From contig OX031065.1 in assembly GCA_943736015.1 (NCBI GenBank), positions 43,820,992 to 43,884,991 of the forward strand: a DNA stretch of 64,000 nt. Reading direction: 5' to 3'. A program made the translations under genes and the position numbers. The DNA comes from Tridacna crocea. Taxonomy: Eukaryota; Mollusca; Bivalvia; Cardiida; Cardiidae. Shown piece by piece: positions 32,328-42,475 of the stretch. Numbering within the stretch: position 1 is the first letter of the stretch; every line of letters begins with the position of its first letter. Below the pieces are notes generated by a model that saw nothing but the letters and a program-made list of their open reading frames with translations, searched no databases and was not told where the DNA came from.

Positions 32328-32609
32328 TTAAAACTATTGCATTAACATGATTGTGTTAATCAGCAACTTGTATTTAGTCCCAAATCAAATTTTAGAATAT
32401 GTGTAATAGTGTGTTTAGGCTAAACTGCTATTTCTCTCAATTTAGATGTAACTTTTTGGGGAATGTCTGGCTTTCAACTGTGGACTCTTTAGCACACTAT
32501 GAAATTAAAAGGACTTGCAGACAAGAAATTGTATGAGACTCAAATGATTTGATTTGTTTGAAAAAAGAAATGGACATCATTGGGGGTAAAGCAGAAAATG
32601 TGTCTTTGT

Positions 32610-32774
32610 CTTAGTCATAAAATACACAATCATCTGATACGTCTTAGTCATAAATCAGACAATCATCTGATACGTCTTAGTCATAAAACAGACAATCATC
32701 TGATACATCTTAGTCATAAAACACACAATAATCTGATAAGTCTTAGTCACAAAACACACAATCATCTGATAAAG
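32610..32774 (+). repeat. 33-bp minisatellite, five units
   Basis: CTTAGTCATAAAA(C/T)ACACAA-type units start at about 32610, 32643, 32676, 32709 and 32742. The 33-bp period is divisible by three, so one frame reads LSHKTHNHLIR repeatedly; the frame is short (78 codons), has no family match I know, and is treated as non-coding. Confidence 0.85.
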
Positions 32775-32934
32775 GTTCAAACCCAGGGACTTGCAGAAAA
32801 CAGTTTTTGTCCATAAATGATCACATTCAATAATTCAAGGCGCTAAACCTTTGCAATTGGACAAGATTTCAAACTGGATGATACAAACATGATTTGCATA
32901 TAACTAAATGAAATGACGCAAAAATGATGAGGCA

Positions 32935-33060
32935 AGTATTTGAAAGGAGTATTAAGCATTTTGAATGATGGAGAAAAATGTTGACATTTTCTCCTTTTTA
33001 CCCAACATGTTTCGAAAGCCTGATCTTTCCCTAGGGTGAATAATGATCATGTGTCTCTCA
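32935..33060 (-). repeat. Degraded TP element
   Basis: GATGGAGAAAAATGTTGACA and TTTTCTCCTTTTTACCCAAC form a decayed palindrome, followed by CGAAAGCCTGATCTTTCCC. Confidence 0.45.
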
Positions 33061-33465
33061 AATCCATATTTACTGAAAATATTTTTCCTACAACCTATGA
33101 TACAGACAGATATGAATTAATCAATCTTTCACACCTACAAATGCTTTTTTTGATGGTGTAGATCAACATCAGATTGCACAAAATGTGCTGATCTTCAATC
33201 CTCACTGTCTGCTTTGCTAAAAACTTTTGGCAATAGCAGCCAAGAAATCAAAATCATCTTCGTCTTATTCTAGATTGAAAATGTCTGCCAAGTTTTTGGG
33301 GGAGGTTTTAGGGGTTCACACATTTTAGTCTGAGCAATAAATTTTCCTGCAAACCCCAGGAGCATTAGTGCTATATTATGGGAGCTTTAGCTTTCACATG
33401 TTCAGTTTCAGCCAATACATGAATGTATCTGAATCTCATACTGCAGACTTACAACAATCTGAGAT
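33061..33465. other. No gene seen
   Basis: AT-rich sequence with a faint trace of the old repeat noted at 27600 (GATCAACATCAGATTGCAC). Confidence 0.35.
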
Positions 33466-33638
33466 CTAACAATCCTGACAGATAAAACTTTTGGAAACAA
33501 TATAGGAAAAGGAGGAAATGCTGGTAGCAATATTCTCTTACCCTTGTAAAAACAAATTCAAAATTTGAGCCACTTTTATATTATTATTTGTGAATGCTGT
33601 AATTTTGTACAAGTCTAAATTTTGTCATTTGCTAAGAG
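33466..33638 (+). repeat. TP-A element, right arm mostly lost
   Basis: GGAAAAGGAGGAAATGCTGG is followed at once by TAGCAATATTCTC, so the palindrome is mostly destroyed. The right end GTCATTTGCTAAGAG precedes TTAA at 33639-33642. Confidence 0.6.
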
Positions 33639-33649
33639 TTAAGTGCCAA

Positions 33650-33890
33650 AATCAATGGATACTTCTAGGAGTTACAAAATCAAAGCATTGAGAACACTGA
33701 AGTGGTATTTGTCAAGGAAGCCATTGTGTGAAATTAATAATTTGAAAGAAAAAGAGAAATATTATTGAAATATTGGCTTGAAAGTCAACCGACTAATCAA
33801 TGAATATCTTTTTGGTTTAACGTAGTGTACTCATGATAAAGTTAATATTATTTGTGTATTGGTGGCCCCCCTTTGATCATTAAGAGGAGT
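33650..33890 (+). repeat. Duplicated segment shared with 58375-58610
   Basis: AATCAAAGCATTGAGAACAC, AATTAATAATTTGAAAG, ATTGGCTTGAAAGTCA and TTATTTGTGTATTGGTGG all recur in order at 58375-58610. No TIR or terminal repeat was found. Confidence 0.65.
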
Positions 33891-34611
33891 CAAGAGTAAC
33901 GAGCCTTGACAGGATATATCGAATAAATTTCAGTTTAAACCAGTCCTAAAAATAATGATTTTGAAATAACTTTGGTTGTTAACATTTAATTCCCAATATA
34001 ACAATTATTTTGATCTACATATGTGCCCAATTAAATAGTGTAGCGATCAATCATGGGATGAACAAGCCATGGGATGAACTTGTTTTGGAATGAAAAAGCC
34101 TATGACCACATGAGCGGTAGACAAATTTTACATCATTGTGCCAATAAGTAGGCTATGAGCAAGTGAAGCTAATTCCAATAAAAAATCAGAATGTCCATGA
34201 TAGATGGCCTCACCCAGTGTATTTTAACATGCAATATCCAATAACATATCTGAATGCCACCGAAAAAGTCATCTGCCTGAGAAAAAAACTGACTTTAACT
34301 GGGTTTATTTCCTTCAACTTTGCACAAAATATGATACATGGTCTTCAAAATTGAATACTGAATTCTAAGTTGTATTGTCTTGGACAAATACCACAAAAAT
34401 TGTTGGTATAGATCATTTGACAGCACATTTTGCGCAATTTGGGACCTTTGTCTCCGACAATTCTTAAGAAAATTCCAAGTCTTATTCTAAAGAATTTTTG
34501 AAATTCCAGAGTACGACAACTTCTCATTAGTTATTGAATTTGATTTAGGCAATAGAAATGGTCTAATTATCTAAATCTAGAATTAGGTTAAGAATGGTTG
34601 GTGAAGAATGA
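33891..34611. other. No gene seen
   Basis: Mostly unique-looking AT-rich sequence. AAGAATGGTTGGTGAA near 34592 looks like an end scrap of the CCAAT-centred palindromic family. Confidence 0.35.
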
Positions 34612-34850
34612 AGAGCCCTGATCTTGCAAAAAATCTCTGCACAATATTCTTTCCAAGCCACTGGCTGCTTTCCCACATAACCATTGTCGAAACAATGATC
34701 AGTGGTGAGAGAAGAATGAATCCTGTCCTAATGACTATCACCAATCCTCCGAAAAAAATTGGCTAAGCTTAGGATTGAACCAGTGACCCTGTTTTCAAGT
34801 CCAGTACACTGACGGATGCACTACCAGGCTTGGCTAACATGAGATGAAAC
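34612..34850 (-). repeat. tRNA-derived SINE, family shared with 60892
   Basis: On the minus strand GCCTGGTAGTGCATCCG (A-box-like) and ACTGGTTCAATCCT (B-box-like) form a tRNA-like head. The body (CTGCTTTCCCACATAACCA, CAGTGGTGAGAG) recurs at 60892-61103. Confidence 0.65.
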
Positions 34851-35140
34851 TAGAGCGGTCACTGAATGTGACTTTATACCCGTGCCAGCGCTTTGACAGA
34901 AAAAAGCATCAAGTTCAAGGGGAGACAATTCCTCAACCACGAAGAGCTGACACTTGAATATTGTGTATTGCAAATCTTCAATATATGATAAGTTTCAGTA
35001 CAGTTGAAGGAAAACTGTAGGAGTTTGTGACAAAAAATTACTAGTATTTTGTACACAGACAGGCACACGGACAGACGCATGGACAGACAGGCTAATTCCA
35101 GTATACCCCAGAAAAGATTCGCTTGGTGGGGGTATAAAAA
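34851..35140 (+). repeat. TATACCCC-ended element, copy 1
   Basis: CTTTATACCCGTGCCAGCGC at the left and GGTGGGGGTATAAAAA at the right, with GCGCTTTGACAGAAAAAAGC and a GGACAGACGCATGGACAGA stretch. Relatives are at 48205 and 61695. Confidence 0.55.
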
Positions 35141-35802
35141 AATGGGCCATGCCCTGTAAAAAGGAGGATTAATGCATCAGCTGACCTCAGCTGAAACTTT
35201 TCACTAATTGTCTATTTTCTGTATGGTAAAGGCCCAGTCTACTTTATTATTAAGTTGATTGTTACAAAATGTGGCTATTATCGAAGCATACGTGTGTGAT
35301 TGCTTTCTTTTGTATCATGAATCATGGACATGCATCAAGCCCCCTTTTGCCAGAGCATGGCTCTATTATGTATGATATAGCATATTCAATGTCGCAGGAT
35401 AAACTATCTTACATCTCATAACAAGTGATGAATTCTGTCAGACAATGACAGGAGTGGGGCAACATCGCATGTCATCTTTATTGAAATTATTTTCAGATCG
35501 ATGTCAATTTCTTCACTCCTTTGTTGATAATTGGTCACATTGCCCAGGCTATTCATACAATCTCTTGTGAAAGTATAATAAAAACATATTAGTTCTGCCC
35601 CTGGATAGGAAATATAGAGGAAATGGATTTTTCTAGAATCAAGGATGAGCCACAATATGTCATAACTTTATGCACTTCTTCATCCTATCTTCATGAAAAT
35701 TTAAAGACACCGCAGACCAAAGATTATGCTACTTCTTCAGAGTAATCTTATGTCAACATGGGCTCTCTGCAATTCTCACAATGATCTTAATAGTATACTT
35801 AA
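35141..35802. other. No gene seen; old repeat remnants
   Basis: Diffuse matches to 3400-3660 and 21400-21600 (for example CATGCATCAAGCCCCC). A 79-codon open frame on the minus strand has no recognisable domain. Confidence 0.35.
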
Positions 35803-36034
35803 CTCTATACCAAACAATCCCTGGTTTTTACGACCCTGAGATGGAGCCCTTATGAAAACATTGTTGGAAAAGGAGAAAATGATGGTAACCAGAATATCCA
35901 GCATTTTCTCCTTTTCCCACAATATTTTCTACACTACTAGAAACAAATTTCAATTTTTGATTTACATTTATTTTGTTGCCTGCACATGCTTTCAATTTGG
36001 ACCAGTCTAAAAAACTGTTATTGTTTGGTAAAGA
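35803..36034 (+). repeat. TP-A element with insertion in palindrome centre
   Basis: TTAA at 35799-35802 and 36035-36038. Between the arms, GGTAACCAG is followed by an extra AATATC before CAGCATTTTCTCC, lengthening the copy to 232 bp. The left arm has GTTGGAAAAGG but the right arm keeps CCTTTTCCCAC, an unmatched change. Confidence 0.85.
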
Positions 36035-36038
36035 GTTA

Positions 36039-36205
36039 ACTCTCTACCAACCAACATTTTAGACTTGCTTTAATTCAAAGCAGCTGCAATCCAGTAGCCC
36101 AATGGTCTTTGCTTTTAATAATAATGCAGCAAAAGAAACAATAGTACAGCATTTGGATGCCAATTCTCGGCCACAAGTGCTGGATTTTTTAAAAAAAAAA
36201 ATTCT
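36039..36205 (-). repeat. TP left-end fragment
   Basis: CTCTCTACCAACCAACATTT follows the shared TTAA. Resemblance to TP stops after about 70 bp; the rest is unassigned. Confidence 0.45.
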
Positions 36206-36212
36206 ATGTAAA

Positions 36213-36432
36213 CCCTTTCCCAAACGACAAATTTTAGACACTTCCAAACTCAAAGAGTTTGCAGACGACAATTTCAAATTTGATGAAATGGCAGAAAGTT
36301 TCTCCAGATGGGTAGAAAACACTGTGGGAAAAGGAGAAATTGCTCGTTACGAGCAATTTCTCCTTTTCCTACAGTGTTTTCAAAAGACTTGTACTACAGA
36401 CATGTAAAAAGAAGGGCTTGTTTGGGAAAGGC
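36213..36432 (-). repeat. TP-B element, full length
   Basis: 220 bp, starting CCCTTTCCCAAACGAC after TAAA and ending GTTTGGGAAAGGC before TTAA at 36433-36436. The core GCTCGTTACGAGC shows the B arms with a central T. Confidence 0.9.
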
Positions 36433-36521
36433 TTAAAAGAGCAGAACTGTGTCAAAAATAGTTTCATGGTTATCTGTCCCTGTTGCAGGTATTCCCTATG
36501 TGATAATTACAACTTGTCCAA

Positions 36522-36983
36522 GCTTGAAAGTAAATATCTTCAGTAATAACAAAGATATTACAAAATATGAAAGTTTTTGCATGACAATACTGGCATTATT
36601 TCATGCTTTTCGGTAGGATATCGAGAAATAGCAGTGAAAATATTTTTCGATCTTACACTGGTACAACCAGTGAAAATACCGATTTTCACGTTCTTGTTGC
36701 CTAGATAAGTTGCGCGTGCCTAACAACCAGACGGGAAATATGACGTCATATACCTTACATTTCTCGAGCTTGACGTAACGTTGCTATGCGGGAGGGATAC
36801 ACCACAGGGAATAAGAGAAAAGAACTGTACTGATTTCTAATAAAGCTCCTCCCAGAAAGGGTTAAAAGCATGAAAAAAATGGAATATTTGTTTTTTTCGG
36901 TGAAAGATTGAAATTTATTTCATCTTGTGAACACCATCGGTAATATTTTCACTCGTGGCTGCAAACCTCAGTTTCAACATTAC
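36522..36983. repeat. Unclassified repeat region
   Basis: GTAATAACAAAGATATTACA at 36540 recurs near 62850. Further on, CACTGGTACAACCAGTG is a hairpin, and AGTGAAAATATTTTTCG (36633) is roughly inverted at 36946 (AATATTTTCACTCG), hinting at a TIR element. TGACGTCA (36741) is a CRE-like palindrome without other promoter context. Confidence 0.35.
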
Positions 36984-36987
36984 TTAA

Positions 36988-37200
36988 CACATTACCAAAC
37001 GACAATATTTTAGGCTAGTCCAAATCGAAAGCATTTGCAGACGACAAAACAGAAGTACTAAAAATTTGAAATTTGTTTGTTGAAGGGAAGAAAACGTCGT
37101 AGGAAAAGGAGAAAATGCTGATTACCAGCATTTTCTCCTTTTCCCACAATGTTTTATAAAGGTTTCTTTCACAGGATCGTGAAAAGTAGGGATTATGTGG
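36988..37200 (-). repeat. TP-A element
   Basis: TTAA at 36984-36987 precedes CACATTACCAAACGAC. The palindrome is nearly complete (GGAGAAAATGCTGATTACC). Its right end runs into a 56-bp duplication. Confidence 0.8.
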
Positions 37201-37288
37201 AGAAAATGACTCGTTGTAACTGGAAGCATAACTCGTGAAAAGTAGGGATTATGTGGAGAAAATGACTTGTTGTAACTGGAAGCATAAC
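37177..37288 (+). repeat. 56-bp direct duplication
   Basis: The segment from TCGTGAAAAGTAGGG to GGAAGCATAAC at 37177-37232 is repeated at 37233-37288 with a single C/T difference. It starts within the TP right end and includes non-TP flank, so it is recent. Confidence 0.9.
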
Positions 37289-37421
37289 TGACTACAAAAC
37301 AAACTAAAATCAAATGATTGGATATATCTTTGAAATGACAGAAAGCATTGTGGCAAAAGGAGAAAAAGATATTCTTTCAAGAGAAAACTTTTAAGGTCAC
37401 AAAAACCCGTGACTTACATAA

Positions 37422-37617
37422 CCCTTTACCACACAATTTCATGACCATCAAAGAGAGGGCTTTTGAAAAAATTGTGGGAAAAGGAGAAAATGCAGGTAAC
37501 TCCATTATGTTTTCTACTTGTCCAAAAACAGATAAGTACTTTCCAGTTAAATCTATTTTGTCGTCAAATCACAAATTGGATATATCTACAATTTTGTTAT
37601 TTACTATTGGTAAAGAT
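37422..37617 (+). repeat. TP-A element, right arm deleted
   Basis: CCCTTTACCACACAATTTC opens it. The core GGAGAAAATGCAGGTAACT is followed immediately by CCATTATGTTTTCTAC, so most of the right palindrome arm is missing. The end is ATTGGTAAAGAT. Confidence 0.72.
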
Positions 37618-37621
37618 TTAA

Positions 37622-37805
37622 CTTTTTACTACACAAGCCCAGTTTTAACACCCTAGGAAAGAAAGCGTTTGAATACATGATAGGAATGGGAAAACTAGCA
37701 TTTCCTCCTTTTCCCATAATGTTTTCTAGGCTTCCAATAATAATTTTAAACTTTTGAAAAAAAATTACTCTGTCATCTACAAAATGGTAAAATCTTGTAT
37801 GGTAG
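37622..37805 (+). repeat. TP-A element, left arm deleted
   Basis: CTTTTTACTACACAAGCCC opens it. Only GGGAAAAC remains of the left arm before TAGCATTTCCTCCTTTTCCC. Shares its border with the preceding copy. Confidence 0.65.
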
Positions 37806-37878
37806 AGTAAACAATGTCCAGGCCTCATCTGGAAATTAAGCCCTACAATAGTTACAGTGTTCAATTAATCTCAATTAA

Positions 37879-38097
37879 CTCTTTACTAAACAAAATAAGT
37901 TTTGACTTGTCCAAATTGAAAGCATTAACCGACGACAAAATTAAATTGACTCAAAAATTGAAATTTGTTTTGGGTAGGGTGGAAAACATTGTGGGAAAAG
38001 GAGAAAATGCTGGTAAGCATTTTCTCCTTTTCCCACAATGTTTTCAAAAGGTCTATTTTCTCAGGATTGTTAAAGGTCGGGATTGTGTGGTAAAGGG
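37879..38097 (-). repeat. TP-A element, full length
   Basis: 219 bp with TTAA at 37875-37878 and 38098-38101. The palindrome centre has lost three bases (GCTGGTAAGCATT). Ends CTCTTTACTAAAC and GTGTGGTAAAGGG. Confidence 0.9.
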
Positions 38098-38267
38098 TTA
38101 ATCTTCTCATCTCATTTGCAGCACATGCTACATTTCTCACCGACAAATCAAAAACTCATCTGTACAAATATGCAGGAGAAATCGGTTAATACATTGCAGA
38201 ATAGCATGAAATCATAAAATGAGGCTTCAGCCAGAAACACTTAAACACTCATCTACAAAATTCGGCC

Positions 38268-38513
38268 TTTTACTACATACCAAACAACAAAAATTCAGAC
38301 AAACCCAAACTAAAGACATCCAATTGAAAACAATAGCAGACAACAAATAAGGTGTAGCTAAAATTATGGTATTGGTCTCTGATAGGGTAGGAAACATTAC
38401 ATGAAAAGGAGAAAATACTGGTTACCAGCATACCCTCCTTTCCTCCTTTTCTTACAAGGCTTCAAAAAGCCTTCTTCCTGAAGGTAATTAAAAGGCATTA
38501 GTGTGAAGCATTA
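38268..38513 (-). repeat. TP element, diverged
   Basis: CATACCAAACAACAAAAATT opens it. The right arm holds a duplication (CCCTCCTTTCCTCCTTTTC). The end GTGAAGCATTAAGGGTAATT is decayed. Confidence 0.6.
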
Positions 38514-38557
38514 AGGGTAATTAATTTTCTATAGAGTAAGCATATCATTCTGCAAAC

Positions 38558-39808
38558 AAGAGTGGCAAACTGTCGCAAGATACGCCTGTCTTACCCCAAG
38601 TTGTAAAGCTGGGGCATGCACCAGACTAAATTAAAGTATGAAAAATGACAAAGGGCAGTAACTCAAAAATTAAGTGAGCAAGAGTTATGATTCCTGTGCA
38701 CTGCACTCCCCCTTGATAAGATCTATCCAACCATGAAATTTCATAACCCTAGCTAGTATACTTTTGGAGATATTCACTGGACAAAAATCAAGTATGAAAA
38801 ACGACAAAGGGCAATAACTCAAAAATTAAGCAAGCAAAAGTTATGATTCCTGTGCACTGCACTCCCCCTTGATAAGATCTATTCACCCATGATATTTCAT
38901 AACCCTAGCTAGTATAGTTTTGGAGATATGCTCCGGACAAAATTCAAGTATAAAAAACGACAAAGGGCAATAACTCAAATTAAGCAAGCTAGAGTTATGG
39001 TTCTTATGCACTGCACTCCCCCTTGATTAGATCTATCCACACATGAAATTTCATAACCCTAGCTAGTATAGTTTTGGAGATATGCTCCGGACAAAATTCA
39101 AGTATGAAAAACGACAAAGGGCAATAACTCAAAAATTAAGCAAGCAAGAGTTATGATTCCTGTGCACTGCACTCCCCCTTGATAAGATCTATTCACCCAT
39201 GATATTTCATAATGCTAGCTAGTATAGTTATGGAGATATGCTCCGGACAAAATTCAAGTATGAAAAACAACAAAGGGCAATAACTCAAAAAGTAAGCAAG
39301 CAAGTTATGGTTCTTGTGCACTGCACTCCCCCTTGGTGAGATCTATCCACCCATGAAATTTCATAACCCTAGCTAGTATAGTTTTGGAGATATTCACGGG
39401 ACAAAATTCAAGTATGAAAAATGACAAAGGGCAATAACTCAAAAATTAAGCAAGCAAGAGTTATGATTCCTGTGCACTGCACTCCCCCATGATGAGATCT
39501 ATATACCCATGAAATTTCATAACCCTAGCTAGTATAGTTTTGGAGATATGCTCCAGACAAAATTCAAGTATGAAAAACGACAAAGGGCAATAACTCAAAA
39601 ATTAAGCAAGCAAGAGTTATGGTTCCTGTGCACTACACTCCCCCTTGATGAGATCTATGCACCCATGAAATTTCATAACCCTAGCTAGAATAGTTTTGGA
39701 GATATGTTCCGGACAAAGAACTGGACGCCGCCAGCCCGCCCGGATGCCCACCTGCCCACCCGCCACGGGTGATCCCATAATACGTCCCGCCTTCGACGGG
39801 CGTATAAA
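38558..39808 (+). mobile_element. Tandem-repeat element, eight 155-bp units
   Basis: The 5' end is AACAAGAGTGGCAAACTGTC then ATACGCCTGTC. The 3' end has CGTCCCGCCTTCGACGGGCG, a hairpin, and GACGGGCGTAT, which is roughly inverted to the 5' motif. Units marked by GGGCA(A/G)TAACTC start at 38653, 38809, 38964, 39119, 39274, 39429 and 39584, spaced 155-156 bp. Units are highly alike, implying recent homogenisation. Confidence 0.75.
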
Positions 39809-39885
39809 AGTGATATTCTAAAGCACTGTGACACAGAGCACAGCTATCAAGGTTCCCCCCAAAATTATTCAAGCAATGGGCTTTA

Positions 39886-40107
39886 CCCTTTACCAAACAA
39901 CAAATTTTAGACGTTATCAAAATCAAATGCATTTGTAACTTTTGTATTGAACAAATTAAAAACTGGTACAAATGAGGTTAACTTCAATTGAAGGGTGGAA
40001 AACATTGTTTGAAAACGAGATAATGGTTGCTGGTTACTAGCATTTTATCCTTTTCCCACAATGTTTTCAGCTCAAAATAGTTAACTTAAAGATTGTGTGG
40101 TAAAGAG
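39886..40107 (-). repeat. TP-A element, diverged
   Basis: 222 bp starting CCCTTTACCAAACAACAA after TTTA and ending GTGTGGTAAAGAG before TTAA at 40108-40111. The left arm is altered (GAAAACGAGATAATGGTTGC) while the right arm is near consensus. Confidence 0.78.
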
Positions 40108-40208
40108 TTAAGCCAAGTTCAGGACCCTGACTGACAATAGGGGCTTTCATTCCCATAACGAAAAGAGAGCACAATTTGTGTAGTCTGATCAGTATTTTTA
40201 TTGCTCTC

Positions 40209-40369
40209 TTTCTTGGTTCCCATGGGGGGTCCTGCATGGCTTAATGTTCAAGTATCAGACTCTTGACCTAGTGACCCCAAGTTCGAGCTTCACTGGAAGT
40301 GCTGGATTTTTCGTGGGAGTGTGCCTATTCAAGACACTTTAGAGCCAAAACCTACTGCTGGTGAAACCA
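40209..40369 (+). repeat. tRNA-derived SINE
   Basis: ATGGCTTAATGTTCAAG (A-box-like) and CCAAGTTCGAGCTTC (B-box-like) form a tRNA-like head from about 40214 to 40285. The tail abuts a palindromic element at 40370. Confidence 0.6.
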
Positions 40370-40567
40370 GGGCCTGAATTCACCAACCATTCTTAAAAGC
40401 TTTCTCTATCTTATTATTCAGAATTTTCTACATTTGTAAGTAACACAACCTCTGACTGGCTAAACCAAATGGTTTAGCCAATCAGAAGTTGTGTTACTTA
40501 CAAATATAGAAAATCTTGGAGACTAAAACTAAGAATATCCTCAAAAATAGTTGGTGAATATGGGCCT
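40370..40567. mobile_element. CCAAT-centred palindromic element, copy 2
   Basis: GGGCCTGAATTCACCAACC and GTTGGTGAATATGGGCC are inverted ends. The centre TGGCTAAACCAAATGGTTTA and AGCCAATCAG match copy 1. 198 bp. Confidence 0.83.
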
Positions 40568-40710
40568 ACAACATGCATGAATATGTGAGCTGTTGCCATA
40601 ATTATACAACTGAAATTTTTTGACCAACTTATTTGTTTACTAGAAGGAAGAAGAGCAGACTATTGATGTAATAGTCAAAACCCTCTTGAAGTGATTATAA
40701 TTTTGTTTAA

Positions 40711-40932
40711 CCCTTTAACACACAATAACAACTTTTAAAAACTTTGAGGAAGAGGCCTTTTGAAAACTTTTCAGGAAAAGGAGGAAATGCTGGTTATCAG
40801 CATTTTCTCCTTTTCCCACAAGGTTTTCTACCCTATAAAAGATAAAATTGCATCATTTGAACCACTATGAAATTATTGCCTACAAATGCTTTCCATTTGG
40901 ATAGGTCTAAAATTCTGCTGTGTGGTAAAGGT
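40711..40932 (+). repeat. TP-A element
   Basis: TTAA at 40707-40710 and 40933-40936. CCCTTTAACACACAATAAC and GTGTGGTAAAGGT are the ends. The palindrome is good, with GGTTATC at its centre, though the ends indicate plus orientation. Confidence 0.82.
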
Positions 40933-41058
40933 TTAAGCAGATATTCCACAATCTCTGTCTGTTTGGTACTTTCAAAGCACCATATTTAATGTTTTTTCCC
41001 CATTATTAAGATTTACATATCTCATTCAGCATGATTTTACTTCCTATTTGCAGACACA

Positions 41059-41253
41059 ATGGCCGTTCAGCATAATCCATCAGCGGTGAGTAATTCCTGG
41101 CCCAAGCACACCTCGTTAACTTTCTCATAAATCAGCTGCTCTTTTCTCTCTTTCCTCGTAAAAAAGAACACAGAACTTATGGCTGGCAATCTCCGGAGTC
41201 TGCCATCAATTTATGACATTTTTGGTATGGAAGATGACAGTGAGCTTTCATAA
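41059..41253 (+). CDS. Putative two-exon coding segment (3' end of a gene, or a tiny gene)
   Basis: I do not recognise the product. CTTCCTATTTGCAG ends a good splice acceptor at 41053. Exon 41054-41085 contains ATG at 41059 in a favourable context (ACAATGG) and reads MAVQHNPSA up to a consensus donor GCG|GTGAGT. An 81-bp intron with a pyrimidine tract (CTCTTTTCTCTCTTTCC) ends in AG at 41166. The second exon continues in frame, NTELMAGNLRSLPSIYDIFG then MEDDSELS, to a TAA at 41251-41253. The open phase also runs upstream of the ATG to the acceptor, so this could be the last two exons of a longer gene instead of a 37-residue protein. Donor, acceptors and phase agree; no homology is known to me. 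An AATAAA at 41436 lies inside a repeat. Confidence 0.4.
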
Positions 41254-41314
41254 AAAAGACAACACTTTAAGTTTCCATATAACCTGCAACATGCCAAAAG
41301 GGACATTCAGACAT

Positions 41315-41520
41315 TGACGTAAAATGTTGTCTTAGACCTGCCTGTACAGTCCATGCAGGCTTATCCAAAACAACACTTTCCATTTTTATGAATTTTTCTG
41401 TCTTCCGTAGGTAGGTCTACTGTGGCAGAAAATCTAATAAAGTCATAAAGTGCCATCTCAGATTTGCCTATGCAGACGGCTCAGGCTAATACGAGATGAC
41501 ACTTTATACAAATGTGCAAA
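41315..41520. repeat. Old palindromic MITE remnant
   Basis: CCATGCAGGCTTATCC and, inverted, CAGACGGCTCAGGCTAAT, plus AACACTTTCCATTTTTATG and CATAAAGTGCCATCTCAGAT, recall a common bivalve element with two inverted AGTGTCGTC-type arms. Divergence is high. Confidence 0.4.
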
Positions 41521-41596
41521 TACCCCTTTTAGGTGTTGTAGGCCATATACTTTTGCTGATTATGATTACCCTTTCACTGAAAAGCACAGGCTTTAA

Positions 41597-41815
41597 CCCA
41601 TTACCACACAGTACCTACTTTTGGCAACCCTAAGAAAGACGCCTTTAGAAAACACTGTGGGAAAAGGAGATAATGCTGGTAACCAGCATTTTCTTCTTTT
41701 CCAACAATGTTTTCTACTCATCACAAAAAAATTCAAATTTTCAGTCACTTTTGTTTTGTCGTTTGCAAATGCTTTGGATTTGAACAAGCCTAAAATATTG
41801 TTGTTTGGTAATGAG
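41597..41815 (+). repeat. TP-A element, full length
   Basis: 219 bp with TTAA at 41593-41596 and 41816-41819. CCCATTACCACACAGTACC and TTGTTTGGTAATGAG are the ends. The arms differ slightly (GGAGATAATG against CATTTTCTTC). A plus-strand fragment with a decayed palindrome follows at 41822-41940. Confidence 0.88.
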
Positions 41816-41984
41816 TTAAAGGAAGTGAGAGAGAAAGCCTTTGAAAAAACTTTTAGAAAAGAACAAAATGCTGGTTAATAGTTTTTTCTCTTTTTTCAAC
41901 AATTCTTTCAAAACCCCTCTTCAAGGTTATAAAAGCTATAGTGTCAGTATCTACCAAGCTTTCACAAAAACATTTGTGACCTGG

Positions 41985-42125
41985 TACATGAAAAGGGACC
42001 ATCTGGGAACAGGGAAATTTGTCGACCCTGGTCAGACTGTGCTGATTGGGCAGACTGACTAGAGTTGACACCTTTTACTTTTATGATATTTTCTGTATAT
42101 GAAAAGGGGTCATTCTACCTTACTA
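41985..42125 (+). repeat. Low-copy repeat, empty-site partner of 21960
   Basis: GACCTGGTACATGAAAAGGG, TCGACCCTGGTCAGACTG and TATGATATTTTCTGTAT parallel 21985-22330 but without the 197-bp palindromic insertion. A TP-A copy follows, as it does at 22440. Confidence 0.6.
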
Positions 42126-42153
42126 TACAATCATTTTTGAACTATCAACTTAA

Positions 42154-42374
42154 CCTTTTCCCAAACGACAAACTTTTGGACTAGACCAAATTGAAAGCAA
42201 TTGCAGACAACAATTAAACTCTTGCTGAAAAGATGATTTCTGTCTATGATTGGGTAGAAAACACTGTGGGAAAAGGAGAAAATGCTGGTTACCAGCATTT
42301 TCTCCTTTTCCCACAATGTTTTCAAAAGGCTACTATTCCAGACCCCTAAAAACCAGGGATTGTTTGGGAAAGGG
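42154..42374 (-). repeat. TP-A element (CCCAAACG variant)
   Basis: 221 bp with TTAA at 42150-42153 and 42375-42378. It begins CCTTTTCCCAAACGAC, and has perfect arms around T apart from CACTG against CAATG. Closest relative in the window is 22440-22664. Confidence 0.9.
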
Positions 42375-42475
42375 TTAAATTGACCTGCATAATCTTTGAT
42401 CTGCTTTCACCTTCTGCTTTTTAATAGATGTATGGAATTCCCTGATCATTCCTTTTTGTGTGACAGGTCACTTTT

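Noticed and set aside
36741-36748. CRE-like TGACGTCA as a promoter
   Set aside because: It lies in an unclassified repeat without TATA, start site or downstream gene.
41436-41441. AATAAA as a poly(A) signal for the small exon pair
   Set aside because: It lies inside an old MITE remnant; it may be used, but the sequence alone does not support it.
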